A DNA stretch of 56,831 bases, taken from assembly GCF_050033475.1 (NCBI RefSeq), contig NZ_CP188327.1, positions 1 through 56,831 on the forward strand. The letters are read 5' to 3'. The stretch comes from Cetobacterium sp050033475 (GTDB lineage: Bacteria; Fusobacteriota; Fusobacteriia; Fusobacteriales; Fusobacteriaceae). The translations under genes were made by a program, and so were the position numbers. Of the stretch, positions 36,469-44,444 are shown in pieces (the first letter of the stretch is position 1; the number at the start of each line of letters is the position of its first letter). The notes beneath the pieces are model-generated. The model was not told the DNA's origin. It worked only from the letters and a program-made list of their open reading frames with translations, and did no database searches.

Positions 36469-37239
36469 ATGAAAAAGTTACTTTTATTATCATTGATTGC
36501 TATGGGAACTATGGCATATGGAAAAGAAATTACAGCAATCCCTGTAATTGTTGAAGAAAGTGTAGTTGAAACTAAGGATCAAATTATAGAAAAGGAAGAA
36601 ATAATAACACCAACAGCAGTAATGGAAGAAGTTATTGTTGAGGATATTATTCAACCTAAGAAAAATAATGTTTATTTAAGAACAGGATTAGATGTATGGT
36701 CTCAATATGATTCTCATTCAATATATCATAACAACGAAGGTATAAAATTAACTAATGGAAAATCTAAAAAAATGGGATTTGAAGTTGCTGTTGAAGGAAC
36801 TAGAAGTTTAACAAATAATATAGAAGTAGGTTTAGGAGTAGCTTATCAAAATCATGCTAAAGCTAAATCTGCAACAATAGCAAATAATGAAATAACAGCT
36901 GGAAAATATGATTCAGCTCCAGTATATGTAACAGGAAAATACACATTTGATGGATTTTCAAATGGAATAAGACCATATGTAAAAGCAAATGTTGGATATT
37001 CTTTTAACTTCAATGAAAAAGATGGTGTTGTAAATGGAGTTAAATATAATACTAATGTAGATGATGGATTATATTATGGTGCTGGTGTAGGAATGGAATA
37101 TAACAATATGATTATGGATGTTATGTACCAAGCTAACCAAGCTAAAATGAGTGGAAATATCAATGGGGTAAGCTCTAAAAAATCTTCATTTGATTATTCA
37201 AGAGTTACATTATCTGTAGGATATAAATTTAGCTACTAG
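36469..37239 (+). CDS. Small outer-membrane β-barrel protein
   Basis: A 256-aa protein with signal peptide MKKLLLLSLIAMGTMAYG. An acidic/Val-rich linker of about 60 residues (VIVEESVVETKDQIIEKEEI) is followed by eight or so amphipathic strands (NVYLRTGLDVWSQYD, KKMGFEVAVEGTRSL, EVGLGVAYQNH). It ends SRVTLSVGYKFSY with an aromatic last residue. It resembles OmpW/OmpA-sized barrels. ATG 36469 is chosen after GGAGGG; an in-frame start 36 nt upstream lacks a Shine-Dalgarno. Confidence 0.75.
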   Translation: MKKLLLLSLIAMGTMAYGKEITAIPVIVEESVVETKDQIIEKEEIITPTAVMEEVIVEDIIQPKKNNVYLRTGLDVWSQYDSHSIYHNNEGIKLTNGKSKKMGFEVAVEGTRSLTNNIEVGLGVAYQNHAKAKSATIANNEITAGKYDSAPVYVTGKYTFDGFSNGIRPYVKANVGYSFNFNEKDGVVNGVKYNTNVDDGLYYGAGVGMEYNNMIMDVMYQANQAKMSGNINGVSSKKSSFDYSRVTLSVGYKFSY

Positions 37240-37244
37240 AATTA

Positions 37245-37440
37245 GAAAAAGGTATATTTTAAGGTATAATTTCTGAAAGTACCAATATTTGAGAGTTTGA
37301 AATCAATCTCTAAAAAGACTTTAAATGAAGTAGGTCATATTCTAGGTCAAAACCTTGTAAGACAATGGCTTATAGAGCAAATAAGAAGGTCAAAAAAACC
37401 AGGAAATATTAAAATTCCTGGTTTTTCTATTTTTTAGTTT
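37245..37440. repeat. Left inverted repeat of the 10.5-kb island (includes recombinase remnant)
   Basis: The stretch 37333-37438 is nearly identical to the reverse complement of 47755-47862, and weaker similarity continues outward (37245-37332 against 47863-47955). It includes a copy of the 3' end of the recombinase gene at 47178, with an in-frame stop before KNQEF, and its terminator hairpin (CCAGGAA...TTCCTGG, 37399-37421). It therefore looks like a relic of a second recombinase cassette in inverse orientation. Confidence 0.8.
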
Positions 37441-37526
37441 CATTTTTATATCTTGGGATCTATTTTTAATTTTTAAGACCATTATAAAGGTGCAGTATTA
37501 GAGGATTTGAAGAATGATGTTTTATA

Positions 37527-37609
37527 AGTCTATAAAAGTACACTATTGTAGACTGATTTTATTAGTTGAATTTTATGTCTAAAATATACTATTTCAATGT
37601 TTATAGACT
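37527..37609. other. Candidate res site of the serine recombinase
   Basis: A 28-bp imperfect palindrome at 37527-37554 (AGTCTA...TAGACT) is followed, after 21 bp, by a 34-bp element at 37576-37609 (TGTCTA...TAGACT). A less clear third element may lie around 37614-37645. Lengths of 28 and 34 bp with shared outer half-sites are the layout of res subsites I and II upstream of Tn3-type resolvase genes. The recombinase starts 88 bp downstream. Confidence 0.6.
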
Positions 37610-37697
37610 AAATTCTACAATTATCTTAGTATATATTGTACTTTCTGTGTAAAAAGTATATAATATTTCTGAAAAATAAAGAAAGAAGGTTATATAC

Positions 37698-38333
37698 ATG
37701 AAATATTATTATGCTAGAGTATCTTCTGAGTCTCAAAACTTAGATCGACAGGTGGAATGCTTTAAAGAACTTGGAGCTAATCCAAGAACAATCTTTCAGG
37801 AAAAAAAATCAGGGAAGAGCTTAGAAAATAGAGAGGTATGGAATGAACTTCTAACAGAATGGGTTAAAGAAGGGGATACAATTGTTGTCAAAAATCTAGA
37901 TAGAATTGGACGTAATGCCAAGGAAGTTCGTGAATGTTTAATAGATTTAGCTCAAAAAGGAGTTATAGTTGAGTCTCTAGATCAAGCATATTTGAATGAT
38001 TTTTTAAGAAAAAATCTTATTGAAAAGGAAGCTGATTCCCTGGCTGAAGCAATGTTAAATGTAATGTTAGATACAATGTTACAAGTAGATCTTTTAAGAG
38101 CTGAATGGGAACGTAAGGAACTGCGAAAACGTCAACAGGAAGGAATTGAAAGAGCTTTAGCTAAAGGCATTAAGTTTGGAAGAAATAAAAATCAAGAATA
38201 CAGAGAAAAATTTAATGAAATTTATCCATTAACTAGAGATAAGAATAATCCTAATTATCTTTCGGTTAAAGATGCAATAAAGGTAATTGGATGTTCAAAA
38301 GCTATGTTTTATAAGTTAAGGGATGAAATGTAA
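37698..38333 (+). CDS. Serine recombinase (resolvase/invertase family) 1
   Basis: A 211-aa protein. The N-terminal catalytic domain has YYARVSSESQN with Ser9 as nucleophile, KSGKSLENREVW and KNLDRIGRNAKEV (the R-x-x-R pair). An unusual long helix (EADSLAEAMLNVMLDTMLQV) precedes AEWERKELRKRQQEGI, and a C-terminal HTH reads SVKDAIKVIGCSKAMFYKL. It lacks the usual STPxGR segment. GAAGG lies 11 nt before ATG. With the palindromes upstream, a resolvase or invertase role is likely. Confidence 0.85.
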   Translation: MKYYYARVSSESQNLDRQVECFKELGANPRTIFQEKKSGKSLENREVWNELLTEWVKEGDTIVVKNLDRIGRNAKEVRECLIDLAQKGVIVESLDQAYLNDFLRKNLIEKEADSLAEAMLNVMLDTMLQVDLLRAEWERKELRKRQQEGIERALAKGIKFGRNKNQEYREKFNEIYPLTRDKNNPNYLSVKDAIKVIGCSKAMFYKLRDEM

Positions 38334-38539
38334 AAGAAGACCTTAGTTTTTTAACTGAATGAAGATGGAGTTATCGGAAATTTAAGTGAATTTATACATA
38401 AAGTAAAGAACAAAGACATAAATTAGAATAATATTTGATAACATATTTTATTAACTTTATATTTTTTGTATTACAAAAAGGATTGCATCCCTCTCATCGT
38501 ATGTATTTAATATATCAAATATATAGGAGAGGTGGTTTA
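38334..38539. other. Intergenic region with gene remnant before RHH gene
   Basis: It contains an open stretch (to the stop at about 38423-38425) reading NEDGVIGNLSEFIHKVKNKD without a start, probably the 3' end of a lost gene. From about 38475 the sequence matches the inverted repeat copy at 45139. AGGAGAGGTGG lies before the RHH start. Confidence 0.4.
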
Positions 38540-38749
38540 TTGAAGGATTTTGTATCGGAAAAATTAAAAGCCATGAAGTGGAATCCTATTGTTTCCTTTA
38601 GGATGCCAAAGGATTTTTATGTAGAATTTGAAGATTACTGCCATAGAAATTACCTGAAGAAAAGTGAAATAGTATTAAAAGCTTTAGAACTATATTTTGA
38701 AACTTTAGAGAAAGATTCTAGAGGAGAGGTGGAAGTCCATGAGGGCTAA
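38540..38749 (+). CDS. Ribbon-helix-helix small DNA-binding protein, copy 1
   Basis: A 69-aa protein. IVSFRMPKDFYVEFEDYCHR is the β-strand and first helix of a CopG/MetJ-type fold, and KKSEIVLKALELYFETLEKD the second helix. The start is TTG 38540 because the strong RBS AGGAGAGGTGG precedes it; an in-frame upstream extension has none. The identical arrangement is found in the inverted copy. It overlaps the peptidase start by 11 nt and so is probably a repressor of the two-gene cassette. Confidence 0.7.
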   Translation: MKDFVSEKLKAMKWNPIVSFRMPKDFYVEFEDYCHRNYLKKSEIVLKALELYFETLEKDSRGEVEVHEG

Positions 38750-39173
38750 ATACTTTAAGATCCAGGAGTTAGTATCTAGAGGAGTCTATGAAAAATATGG
38801 AGAAAGGGCTTGGACCTTCATGGATAAAAATTTAATTGAAACCTTAGATACACTTAGGGAATTTTTCAATAGTCCCATTTATGTAAATGATTGGGCCTTT
38901 GGTGGAGCTCTTCAGCAAAGAGGACTTAGAGCCAATAAGGATCCAATGGTTATTGGAAAAAAAGATTATTATATCTCAGCTCATTGTCTGGGAAAGGCTG
39001 CAGATATTTCAATAAAAGGATATTCCTCTCAGGAAGTCTTTAAAGTTATTTTAGAAAATAGTAATAGATTTCCCCATATAAAAAGAATAGAAGATATTAA
39101 TTCTACTCCTACTTGGGTTCATATAGATTTATTGGATAATGGAAAAAATGGAATACATATATTTAAACCATAA
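38739..39173 (+). CDS. M15-family peptidoglycan peptidase, copy 1
   Basis: A 144-aa zinc peptidase of the D-Ala-D-Ala carboxypeptidase/endolysin kind (M15_3). SAHCLGKAADIS supplies H-x6-D and PTWVHIDLL the third ligand His. The fold-typical start IQELVSRGVYEKYGERAWTF is present. There is no signal peptide, so release would need lysis or a holin, as for phage endolysins. The inverted copy at 44445 differs at a few residues (K/R, S/Y, V/I). Confidence 0.85.
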   Translation: MRAKYFKIQELVSRGVYEKYGERAWTFMDKNLIETLDTLREFFNSPIYVNDWAFGGALQQRGLRANKDPMVIGKKDYYISAHCLGKAADISIKGYSSQEVFKVILENSNRFPHIKRIEDINSTPTWVHIDLLDNGKNGIHIFKP

Positions 39174-39175
39174 GA

Positions 39176-39212
39176 AAAGACCTTAGCTTTGTTATTTAGC
39201 TAGGGTCTTTTT
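39176..39212 (+). terminator. Terminator of cassette copy 1
   Basis: AGACCTTAGCT and AGCTAGGGTCT form the stem, followed by TTTTTT. Confidence 0.8.
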
Positions 39213-39610
39213 TCTTATATAATTTTATTTATAAACTTTCACTATTTAAAGACTTTTAAAGATTATTAAAGACTATTAGAAAAAAATCATAGGCTTTTAA
39301 ACCAATAAAATCAATGGTTAAAACATGGTTATGAAAAATTATAAAGAGTAAATTGTAGTAAACATAATGTGTTAATTGTAGTAGAAAATATAATGAGTAT
39401 TTACTTGTTTTACACATTATAATATAATAAGATATTAGATGCTTCAGAGCCAAGGAATTTCCTTTGAAATTTTAAATGAGCAGAAGAAAAAATCTCCTAG
39501 TATTTATATAAAAACAATAAAATCTATTTTAGAAAATAAATAGATTTTTAGAATAGATATATTTTAAAGAGGATGTTATACTTTAATAACAAGTATTAAG
39601 GAGGAAAAAT
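39213..39610. other. AT-rich intergenic region with short ORF fragment
   Basis: Mostly non-coding. An ORF of 34 codons at 39439-39543 (MLQSQGISFEILNEQKKKSP...) has no clear RBS and is probably a gene remnant. TAAGGAGG lies at the right end in front of the nucleotidyltransferase gene. Confidence 0.4.
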
Positions 39611-39892
39611 ATGACCTTAGATAAATTTAAAGATAAATTAAGAAATGAAAATATTTTTGAAAAATATAATATTGAAAAAATTGGAATATTTGGATCCTTA
39701 GCCAGAGGAGAGGATGGAAATGATATTGATATTCTCGTAGAAGATACAAACTATAATAAATGGATAGATTTAAAAAAAGAATTAGAACCTTTGATGAAAG
39801 TAAATTTAGATATTATGATTGAAAAATACGCTAATCCTATAGTTCTTATGAGAGCTAAGAAGGAGATTATTTATGTTACAAAATATAACTAA
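39611..39892 (+). CDS. Minimal nucleotidyltransferase (MNT domain), orphan
   Basis: A 93-aa protein. IGIFGSLARGEDGNDIDILV has the GSxxRG and DxD motifs of the polβ-like nucleotidyltransferases, and VNLDIMI supplies the third acidic residue. Such proteins usually act as antitoxin with a HEPN toxin, which they AMPylate. No HEPN gene is next to it: 40489 is a winged-helix protein on the other strand. It may be an orphan remnant of a HEPN-MNT pair. GGAGG lies 7 nt before ATG. Confidence 0.8.
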   Translation: MTLDKFKDKLRNENIFEKYNIEKIGIFGSLARGEDGNDIDILVEDTNYNKWIDLKKELEPLMKVNLDIMIEKYANPIVLMRAKKEIIYVTKYN

Positions 39893-40488
39893 TGATTTAT
39901 TATATATTTTGAGCATACTATAGACATGTTAACTTTGAAAAAATAAATTTAAATTTAGAAAATCTAAGAAGATTATAAATAATCTTTTTAGATTTTTTTT
40001 TATTAGAAAGAGAAATTATTTTTTTAAAACTTATTTTCTAAAAAAAATCTAAAATATATTTCCCCTCTATAGGAATTATTAGCTCCATTACTAAAAAACT
40101 ATAAATCTAAAGAATGCTTTTATAAAGTTGATCTATATGAAGTAAAAGATAACCATATTTATAGAAGTAATAAAATAAAAAAATTCCCTGAAGGTTTAAT
40201 TCCAGGGAATTTTCTTCTTTTGAAGAGAAAAAAAACCTAAATGATTTTATATAATATAAATGGTTGTTAGGGGCTTTTCCTATAATTTTTTTTTTATGAA
40301 TTTTTTTTCTACATATTTATTTAATTATTTTTTGTTATTATCTTTTTTAATTATCTTTTCACTATCTTACTAAAACATATTATGTTGTAAATTGAACAAA
40401 CCCCTGTGTAAAAATCTTATCTAAACCGGCTAAAATAACAAACTTTATGTTCTTTTAACAGGGTTAGTGCGAATTTAACATAGGAAGT
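39893..40488. other. Intergenic region with two terminator hairpins and a gene remnant
   Basis: A hairpin with arms AAATCTAAGAAGATTAT / ATAATCTTTTTAGATTT and a T tract lies around 39958-40000. Next is an open stretch without start (about 40070-40240, reading LLAPLLKNYKSKECFYKVDL and further), and a second hairpin AATTCCCTG/CAGGGAATT (about 40182-40211) followed by T-rich sequence. The remnant was not identified. Confidence 0.5.
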
Positions 40489-41124
40489 CTAACGAAATGA
40501 CAGAAGATATTTAGATACATTTGCCAAGGGACTCTCGTGAATCTCTCTATAGGCCTCAATGGTTTTTTCCATGGCCAAATTAATTTCCTTAGAGGAATAA
40601 TTATCAAGATATAAATTAAAAATATGATTCAAAAATTTATTAGAATTTGTATAAACCTTTTTGATTTTAGTGTTTAATAAAGAATTAGTTGATATTTTTT
40701 CTGAGAGAGAATTTATTAATTCTTCCTGATCATTTATAGGACTGTCAATCCTTCTTATGTTTTGAAGTTTCATTTTGACTTTAGTTCTTTTTTCATCCTG
40801 TTCTATTAGCTCGAGACAATAGAGCCAACCCTTAGATGTTAAAGTATAGGATAAATAATTTTTTCCTCTGGTGGTTTCAATAAGATCATATTCCTTTAGT
40901 TTTTTAGTAATGGATCTAATAATTCCTGTAGAAAAGTATGGATGGTATTCTTGAATTTTTGCTCTGGATAATTTAATCCAAACCTTACCCTTTTCAACAT
41001 TTCGATTGGTAAGTAGATTATTTCCAGACCAGAAGAAAAGATTAGAAAGAAAGACTGCCTCCTCTAGTCCATAGATAGTAGCAAGTTCCACTGAAAAATG
41101 GTGTTTTCTCTTATCCTTTAACAT
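40489..41124 (-). CDS. Phage/plasmid winged-helix replication-type protein
   Basis: A 211-aa protein. The N-terminal half resembles the winged helix of phage replisome-organiser proteins: HHFSVELATIYGLEEAVFLS, FFWSGNN, then KVWIKLSRAKIQEYHPYFST and IRSITKKLKEYDLIETT. The C-terminal half (FLNHIFNLYLDNYSSKEINL onward) is helical. Such proteins load helicases at phage origins. GAGGTGAT precedes ATG 41124. It is the last gene of the phage-like minus-strand block but is separated from it by a hairpin at 41220-41248. Confidence 0.6.
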   Translation of the reverse strand: MLKDKRKHHFSVELATIYGLEEAVFLSNLFFWSGNNLLTNRNVEKGKVWIKLSRAKIQEYHPYFSTGIIRSITKKLKEYDLIETTRGKNYLSYTLTSKGWLYCLELIEQDEKRTKVKMKLQNIRRIDSPINDQEELINSLSEKISTNSLLNTKIKKVYTNSNKFLNHIFNLYLDNYSSKEINLAMEKTIEAYREIHESPLANVSKYLLSFR

Positions 41125-41219
41125 ACGGGATCACCTCAAAATTATTTCATTCTAATAGTTTATACCTCATAAAATATCCTTTGTAAATACAGGTGTTATT
41201 TATTTTTTTGACTTTATTT

Positions 41220-41254
41220 AAGGGCCAAGAAAATATCTCTTGGCCCTTATTTTT
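41220..41254. terminator. Strong hairpin between the paralogue cluster and the winged-helix gene
   Basis: AAGGGCCAAGA (41220-41230) and TCTTGGCCCTT (41238-41248) pair perfectly. The T-rich tail lies on the plus side, while the genes run leftward, so termination of the leftward cluster may be only partial. Confidence 0.6.
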
Positions 41255-41265
41255 AAACTATTTTC

Positions 41266-41595
41266 CTATGCACTAGGAGGGGTTTCTGTGGCATTTGCAA
41301 TGTAGTATTCAAATGCAGTAATTTCACATTTATCCACTTCAATTCTAGCTAGAGAACCTTCCCCAGACTTAATCTGTCTGTTGATTTCCTCTATCCAAGC
41401 ATCCCATGTTGGGAAAGGACAGTCAGTGGGAATTGTATCCCCTGCTGCTTTCTTGGCCTGAAGAGCCACAAGAGTTTCCCTATCTGTGGCCAGTTCCTTT
41501 TCATAGGCAACCTGTCTTTTCAAACCATTTTTCAAAGTTACCAATAATTCTCCAACGGCTACTTTTACCTCTGCTACAGTTTTCATTTCTAACAT
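41266..41595 (-). CDS. Small coiled-coil phage-like protein, paralogue family member 1
   Basis: A 109-aa helical protein with no signal or membrane segment. After about 50 residues of helix comes GDTIPTDCPFPTWDAWIEEI and a second helix. The pattern IP..(S/C)PF..(W/F)..W...I recurs in the products of 41614, 41948 and 43083. AAAGGAG lies before the start; the exact start (TTG, ATG 41595 or ATG 41586) is uncertain. It could be a tail or baseplate accessory protein. No named family recognised. Confidence 0.5.
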   Translation of the reverse strand: MLEMKTVAEVKVAVGELLVTLKNGLKRQVAYEKELATDRETLVALQAKKAAGDTIPTDCPFPTWDAWIEEINRQIKSGEGSLARIEVDKCEITAFEYYIANATETPPSA

Positions 41596-41613
41596 CAACT
41601 CCTTTTAATTTAT

Positions 41614-41958
41614 TTAAACTGGGAAAAGGGGGTAACTTTTATTAGAATCTCCATTAATTTCGTACCAGTCCATTGCCTTATTTTCAATCTTTGCATATTT
41701 AATACTTAGAATCTGATTATCTCTAATGGCTATGGTTTTCAATACCTCAGCCTTCCATGCTTCTAGAGATTCATAGGGAGAAGTAGGCTCTAGTGGAATA
41801 TTATTATCTATTCTCCTTTGAATTTCATCTAGAGTTAACCTTAACATGGCCAGATCCTTTAGAACAGCAGTTTCCGTTCCAATGATTCTATTATTTTCTA
41901 TTCTAATTCTAACTTCATGAAGGGTTTTAATTCCTCCTCCAGTAATACTAAGGTCCAT
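41614..41958 (-). CDS. Small coiled-coil phage-like protein, paralogue family member 2
   Basis: A 114-aa helical protein carrying the family signature as NNIPLEPTSPYESLEAWKAE. Its N-terminus differs from member 1 (MDLSITGGGIKTLHEVRI). AGAGGTG precedes ATG 41958, and the gene overlaps the upstream one by 11 nt, so translation is coupled. Role unknown. Confidence 0.55.
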   Translation of the reverse strand: MDLSITGGGIKTLHEVRIRIENNRIIGTETAVLKDLAMLRLTLDEIQRRIDNNIPLEPTSPYESLEAWKAEVLKTIAIRDNQILSIKYAKIENKAMDWYEINGDSNKSYPLFPV

Positions 41959-42292
41959 CTACACCTCTCTCTCCAAGACTTCCCATGAATTCCCAAAGGC
42001 CAATGTACTTAGCCTTTGTACTTAAAAGATTATCCTGGGCCACATGGAATTTTTTAATCTTGTTGTTAATATTATCTATGACAACACTCCACTGGAGATG
42101 ATTACTAAAGGGGGGCGGAATGGAATCTCCCATATCCCTTCTCTCCATGGCTCTCTCTAGAGAAGCCATTTGAAACATATTGTTTTTGTAAAGATTTTTC
42201 TCCGAATTGATTACTTTCATGTATTTATCAAGAAGTTTTTTCCTGAGAATCTTTTCCTCCTCAGGAGTTATATCCACAGTTGTCTGTGCCAC
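41948..42292 (-). CDS. Small coiled-coil phage-like protein, paralogue family member 3
   Basis: A 114-aa helical protein, start GTG 42292 after AAAGGAGG. The signature is present as GDSIPPPFSNHLQWSVVIDN. It is rich in Met and Lys in the first helix. Same tandem cluster; role unknown. Confidence 0.55.
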   Translation of the reverse strand: MAQTTVDITPEEEKILRKKLLDKYMKVINSEKNLYKNNMFQMASLERAMERRDMGDSIPPPFSNHLQWSVVIDNINNKIKKFHVAQDNLLSTKAKYIGLWEFMGSLGERGVDGP

Positions 42293-42341
42293 TTAAAACC
42301 TCCTTTCTTTTTTTTAGAAAACCCCAGAAGGGGAAAGAGTA

Positions 42342-42413
42342 TTACTCTTTTTTATGGCCAAGGGCCAGAAGTATCTCCAGGATCGCCGATAGGACTCTGA
42401 TTAATTTACTCAT
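42342..42413 (-). CDS. 23-aa hydrophobic/amphipathic peptide
   Basis: It begins MSKLIRVLSAILEILLALG and ends HKKE, a short amphipathic or membrane-active helix with basic ends. GGGAGG lies 7 nt before ATG 42413, a strong RBS. It is followed by a CCCCTTCTGGGG hairpin and T-rich sequence on the minus strand (about 42340-42311). Lying in a phage-like cluster with endolysin-like M15 genes nearby, it could be a mini-holin or a type I toxin-like peptide; both are guesses from size and hydrophobicity. Confidence 0.5.
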   Translation of the reverse strand: MSKLIRVLSAILEILLALGHKKE

Positions 42414-42440
42414 GGTCTACCTCCCTGAGATTTAATTTAT

Positions 42441-42800
42441 CTAAAGAGGGTAATCTATATTGTCCTCTAAAGAGCTCATCACTCCCCGGTAGATAAGTAT
42501 CAATGATTTTGATTTGTCACATTTTGTAACTGTATTCTCCAGGGATAATTTTTGAGAATCCAAGTCCTTATACACAGCTCCATAGGTTTCACAACCTAGA
42601 TGCTTTAATACCTGGTCTGGTATTCCTGTCATTTCCGAAAGAGGTAGCTCATAGGATTCATAATTTTGAAATCCTTCCTTTGAAAGAAGATTTTCAAAGA
42701 GATTGGAATATTTTCCTATGACTCCCTTGGATAATTTTTCCTGTACAATTATTTCCTTAGCTATTAAGGGTTTAGCTACTGAACCTAGCAGGAATCTCAC
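42441..42800 (-). CDS. Small phage-like protein, unknown
   Basis: A 119-aa protein, start GTG 42800 inside the end of the upstream gene with GGGAG immediately before it, so coupled translation is likely. It contains IIVQEKLSKGVIGKYSNLFE and SEMTGIPDQVLKHLGCETYG. It does not show the IP..PF..W signature of its neighbours. Function not recognised. Confidence 0.45.
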   Translation of the reverse strand: MRFLLGSVAKPLIAKEIIVQEKLSKGVIGKYSNLFENLLSKEGFQNYESYELPLSEMTGIPDQVLKHLGCETYGAVYKDLDSQKLSLENTVTKCDKSKSLILIYRGVMSSLEDNIDYPL

Positions 42801-43083
42801 CTCCCTCTGTGAAAAGTTTTAAGCAGATAAGTAGAGCCCTGTTGCTGTCCATTCTTCCTAGATCCTTTTGAAGACTTTTAAGAGAATCTTCTATGGATTT
42901 TTCCCAATCAAAGTATGAACCAAAGGGAGAATCATTTGGAAGAGGAACCATATCCTCTTTTTTCTTTTTAACAGCCACTAAAGCTATATCCTTAGAAAAA
43001 CTATTTATTAGAAATCCTCTTTCTTTTTTAAGAGTACCAAGAAGAATTTCTTGCTCAGCTCTAGCAACATCAAATAAAGACAT
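42772..43083 (-). CDS. Small coiled-coil phage-like protein, paralogue family member 4
   Basis: A 103-aa protein carrying the signature as DMVPLPNDSPFGSYFDWEKS followed by a helix. ATG 43083 is preferred (AAAGGAG, 7 nt); GTG at 43089 abuts the Shine-Dalgarno. First gene of the leftward cluster; its end overlaps the next gene by 29 nt. Confidence 0.55.
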   Translation of the reverse strand: MSLFDVARAEQEILLGTLKKERGFLINSFSKDIALVAVKKKKEDMVPLPNDSPFGSYFDWEKSIEDSLKSLQKDLGRMDSNRALLICLKLFTEGGEIPARFSS

Positions 43084-43307
43084 AGACACCTCCTTTATCT
43101 GTTATACTTAGATTTTACAAGGACTTTCTGTTTACATGAAATTGTTTTACGGGAAAATATATTTTAGATTTTTTTCAGAATCTACTTATTATAATAACTA
43201 CAATTTACACATTATAATTTTCCATTTTTAATAATTTTACTTTATTTGATCAATTCTATGTTAATATTAATTTAATTATTAATCATATTAAATGGAGGAA
43301 ATATTTA

Positions 43308-44402
43308 ATGAATATAATTAAAGAAAATTTTCATAAAATAATGTCAGAGTATTTAATAGAAAAGAAAAAACCATTACTTGGAAATGATTTAGCAAATTTT
43401 ATAAGAAAAACTATAATTACAACTTTAGAGAATAAATGCGCAATTGATTTAGAAAAATATAAATTAACAGGTTCTCATGGTCAAGGGGCTTGGGCAGCAG
43501 TTCCTTGGATTGGTATATTTGATAAAGAAATTACAACTTCAGCTCAAAGAGGCTACTATCTAGTTTTTTTATTTAATGAAAATATGGATAAGTTATATCT
43601 TTCTTTAAATCAAGGATGGACATATTATCAGAAAACATTTGGAAAAAAACAAGGAGTAATAAATATAAAATTAGTAACCAATAAATTAAAAAATCAAATG
43701 GTGACCTTAGCAGACTCAAAATATTTAAATTTAGAATCTATAACTTTAGGAAATGGTCCCCTTGCTGAAGGATATGAATTGGGACATATTTGTGGAGTAG
43801 AATATAAGTTTGCAAATATTCCAGAAGATAAAGTTATAATAAATGATTTAAGGAATATGATGGGAATTTATTTAGAATTAAAAAAATTATTAAAAAACTT
43901 TGATTTTGAATCTATTATAAAAGGACTAATATTGGATGATAATTTATTTATTAAAGATGAAGAGCAAATAACTGATGAAATAGAAAAAGCTCCAATCGTA
44001 AAAGAAAAAATAGAACCAAAAGATAAGTTAGATCCAAGAATAACTGCTCAAGGTTTAACATGGGGGCGAAATCCTAAGTTTGCAAAATTAGCTTTAGATA
44101 AAGCCAATTACTCATGTGAATATGATAATATCCATGAATCTTTTACTTCTACTATATCTAATAAACCCTATATGGAAGCTCACCATTTAATTCCAATGAA
44201 TTTTCAAAATGAATTTTCTCATAGTCTTGATGTTCCAGGAAATATTATTAGTTTATGTCCTAACTGTCATAGGAAAATACATCATGCTATTTTTAGCGAG
44301 AAAAAAATTATAATTGAAAAATTATATAATTCTCGAAATGAAATATTAAAAAAATATGGTCTAAATATAACTCTTGAAGAACTTTTAAAAAAATATTCTT
44401 AA
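43308..44402 (+). CDS. MrcB-N/DUF3578-HNH endonuclease, probable type IV-like restriction
   Basis: A 364-aa protein. Residues about 1-190 match the MrcB N-terminal (DUF3578) domain, with GSHGQGAWAAVPWIGIFDKE, GYYLVFLF and LYLSLNQGWT. Residues about 240-350 hold an HNH nuclease: CEYD, then YMEAHHLIPMNF, NIISLCPNCHRKIHH. The Cys pairs would bind zinc and the AHH motif supplies catalysis. Such fusions are thought to recognise modified DNA and cut it, an anti-phage role. GGAGG lies 11 nt before ATG. It stands alone, between the phage-like genes and a convergent M15 cassette. Confidence 0.85.
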   Translation: MNIIKENFHKIMSEYLIEKKKPLLGNDLANFIRKTIITTLENKCAIDLEKYKLTGSHGQGAWAAVPWIGIFDKEITTSAQRGYYLVFLFNENMDKLYLSLNQGWTYYQKTFGKKQGVINIKLVTNKLKNQMVTLADSKYLNLESITLGNGPLAEGYELGHICGVEYKFANIPEDKVIINDLRNMMGIYLELKKLLKNFDFESIIKGLILDDNLFIKDEEQITDEIEKAPIVKEKIEPKDKLDPRITAQGLTWGRNPKFAKLALDKANYSCEYDNIHESFTSTISNKPYMEAHHLIPMNFQNEFSHSLDVPGNIISLCPNCHRKIHHAIFSEKKIIIEKLYNSRNEILKKYGLNITLEELLKKYS

Positions 44403-44406
44403 ATAG

Positions 44407-44440
44407 AAAAGACCTCAGCTCATTAATAAAGCTAAGGTCT
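44407..44440. terminator. Bidirectional terminator between HNH gene and M15 copy 2
   Basis: AAAAGACCTCAGCT and AGCTAAGGTCTTTTC pair across a short loop, with A and T tracts on either side, serving both convergent genes. It is homologous to the hairpin at 39176-39212. Confidence 0.8.
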
Positions 44441-44444
44441 TTTC

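Larger units (their letters stand above)
38475..39215 (+). repeat. RHH-M15 cassette, copy 1 of a 0.74-kb inverted duplication
   Basis: This segment is nearly identical to the reverse complement of 44403-45139, including both genes and the terminator. It differs by a few substitutions in the peptidase and by small indels upstream of about 38499. Confidence 0.85.

Noticed and set aside
41406..43111. Plus-strand ORFs inside the phage-like cluster (41406, 42170, 42893)
   Set aside because: They are antisense shadows of overlapping minus-strand genes with good RBSs.
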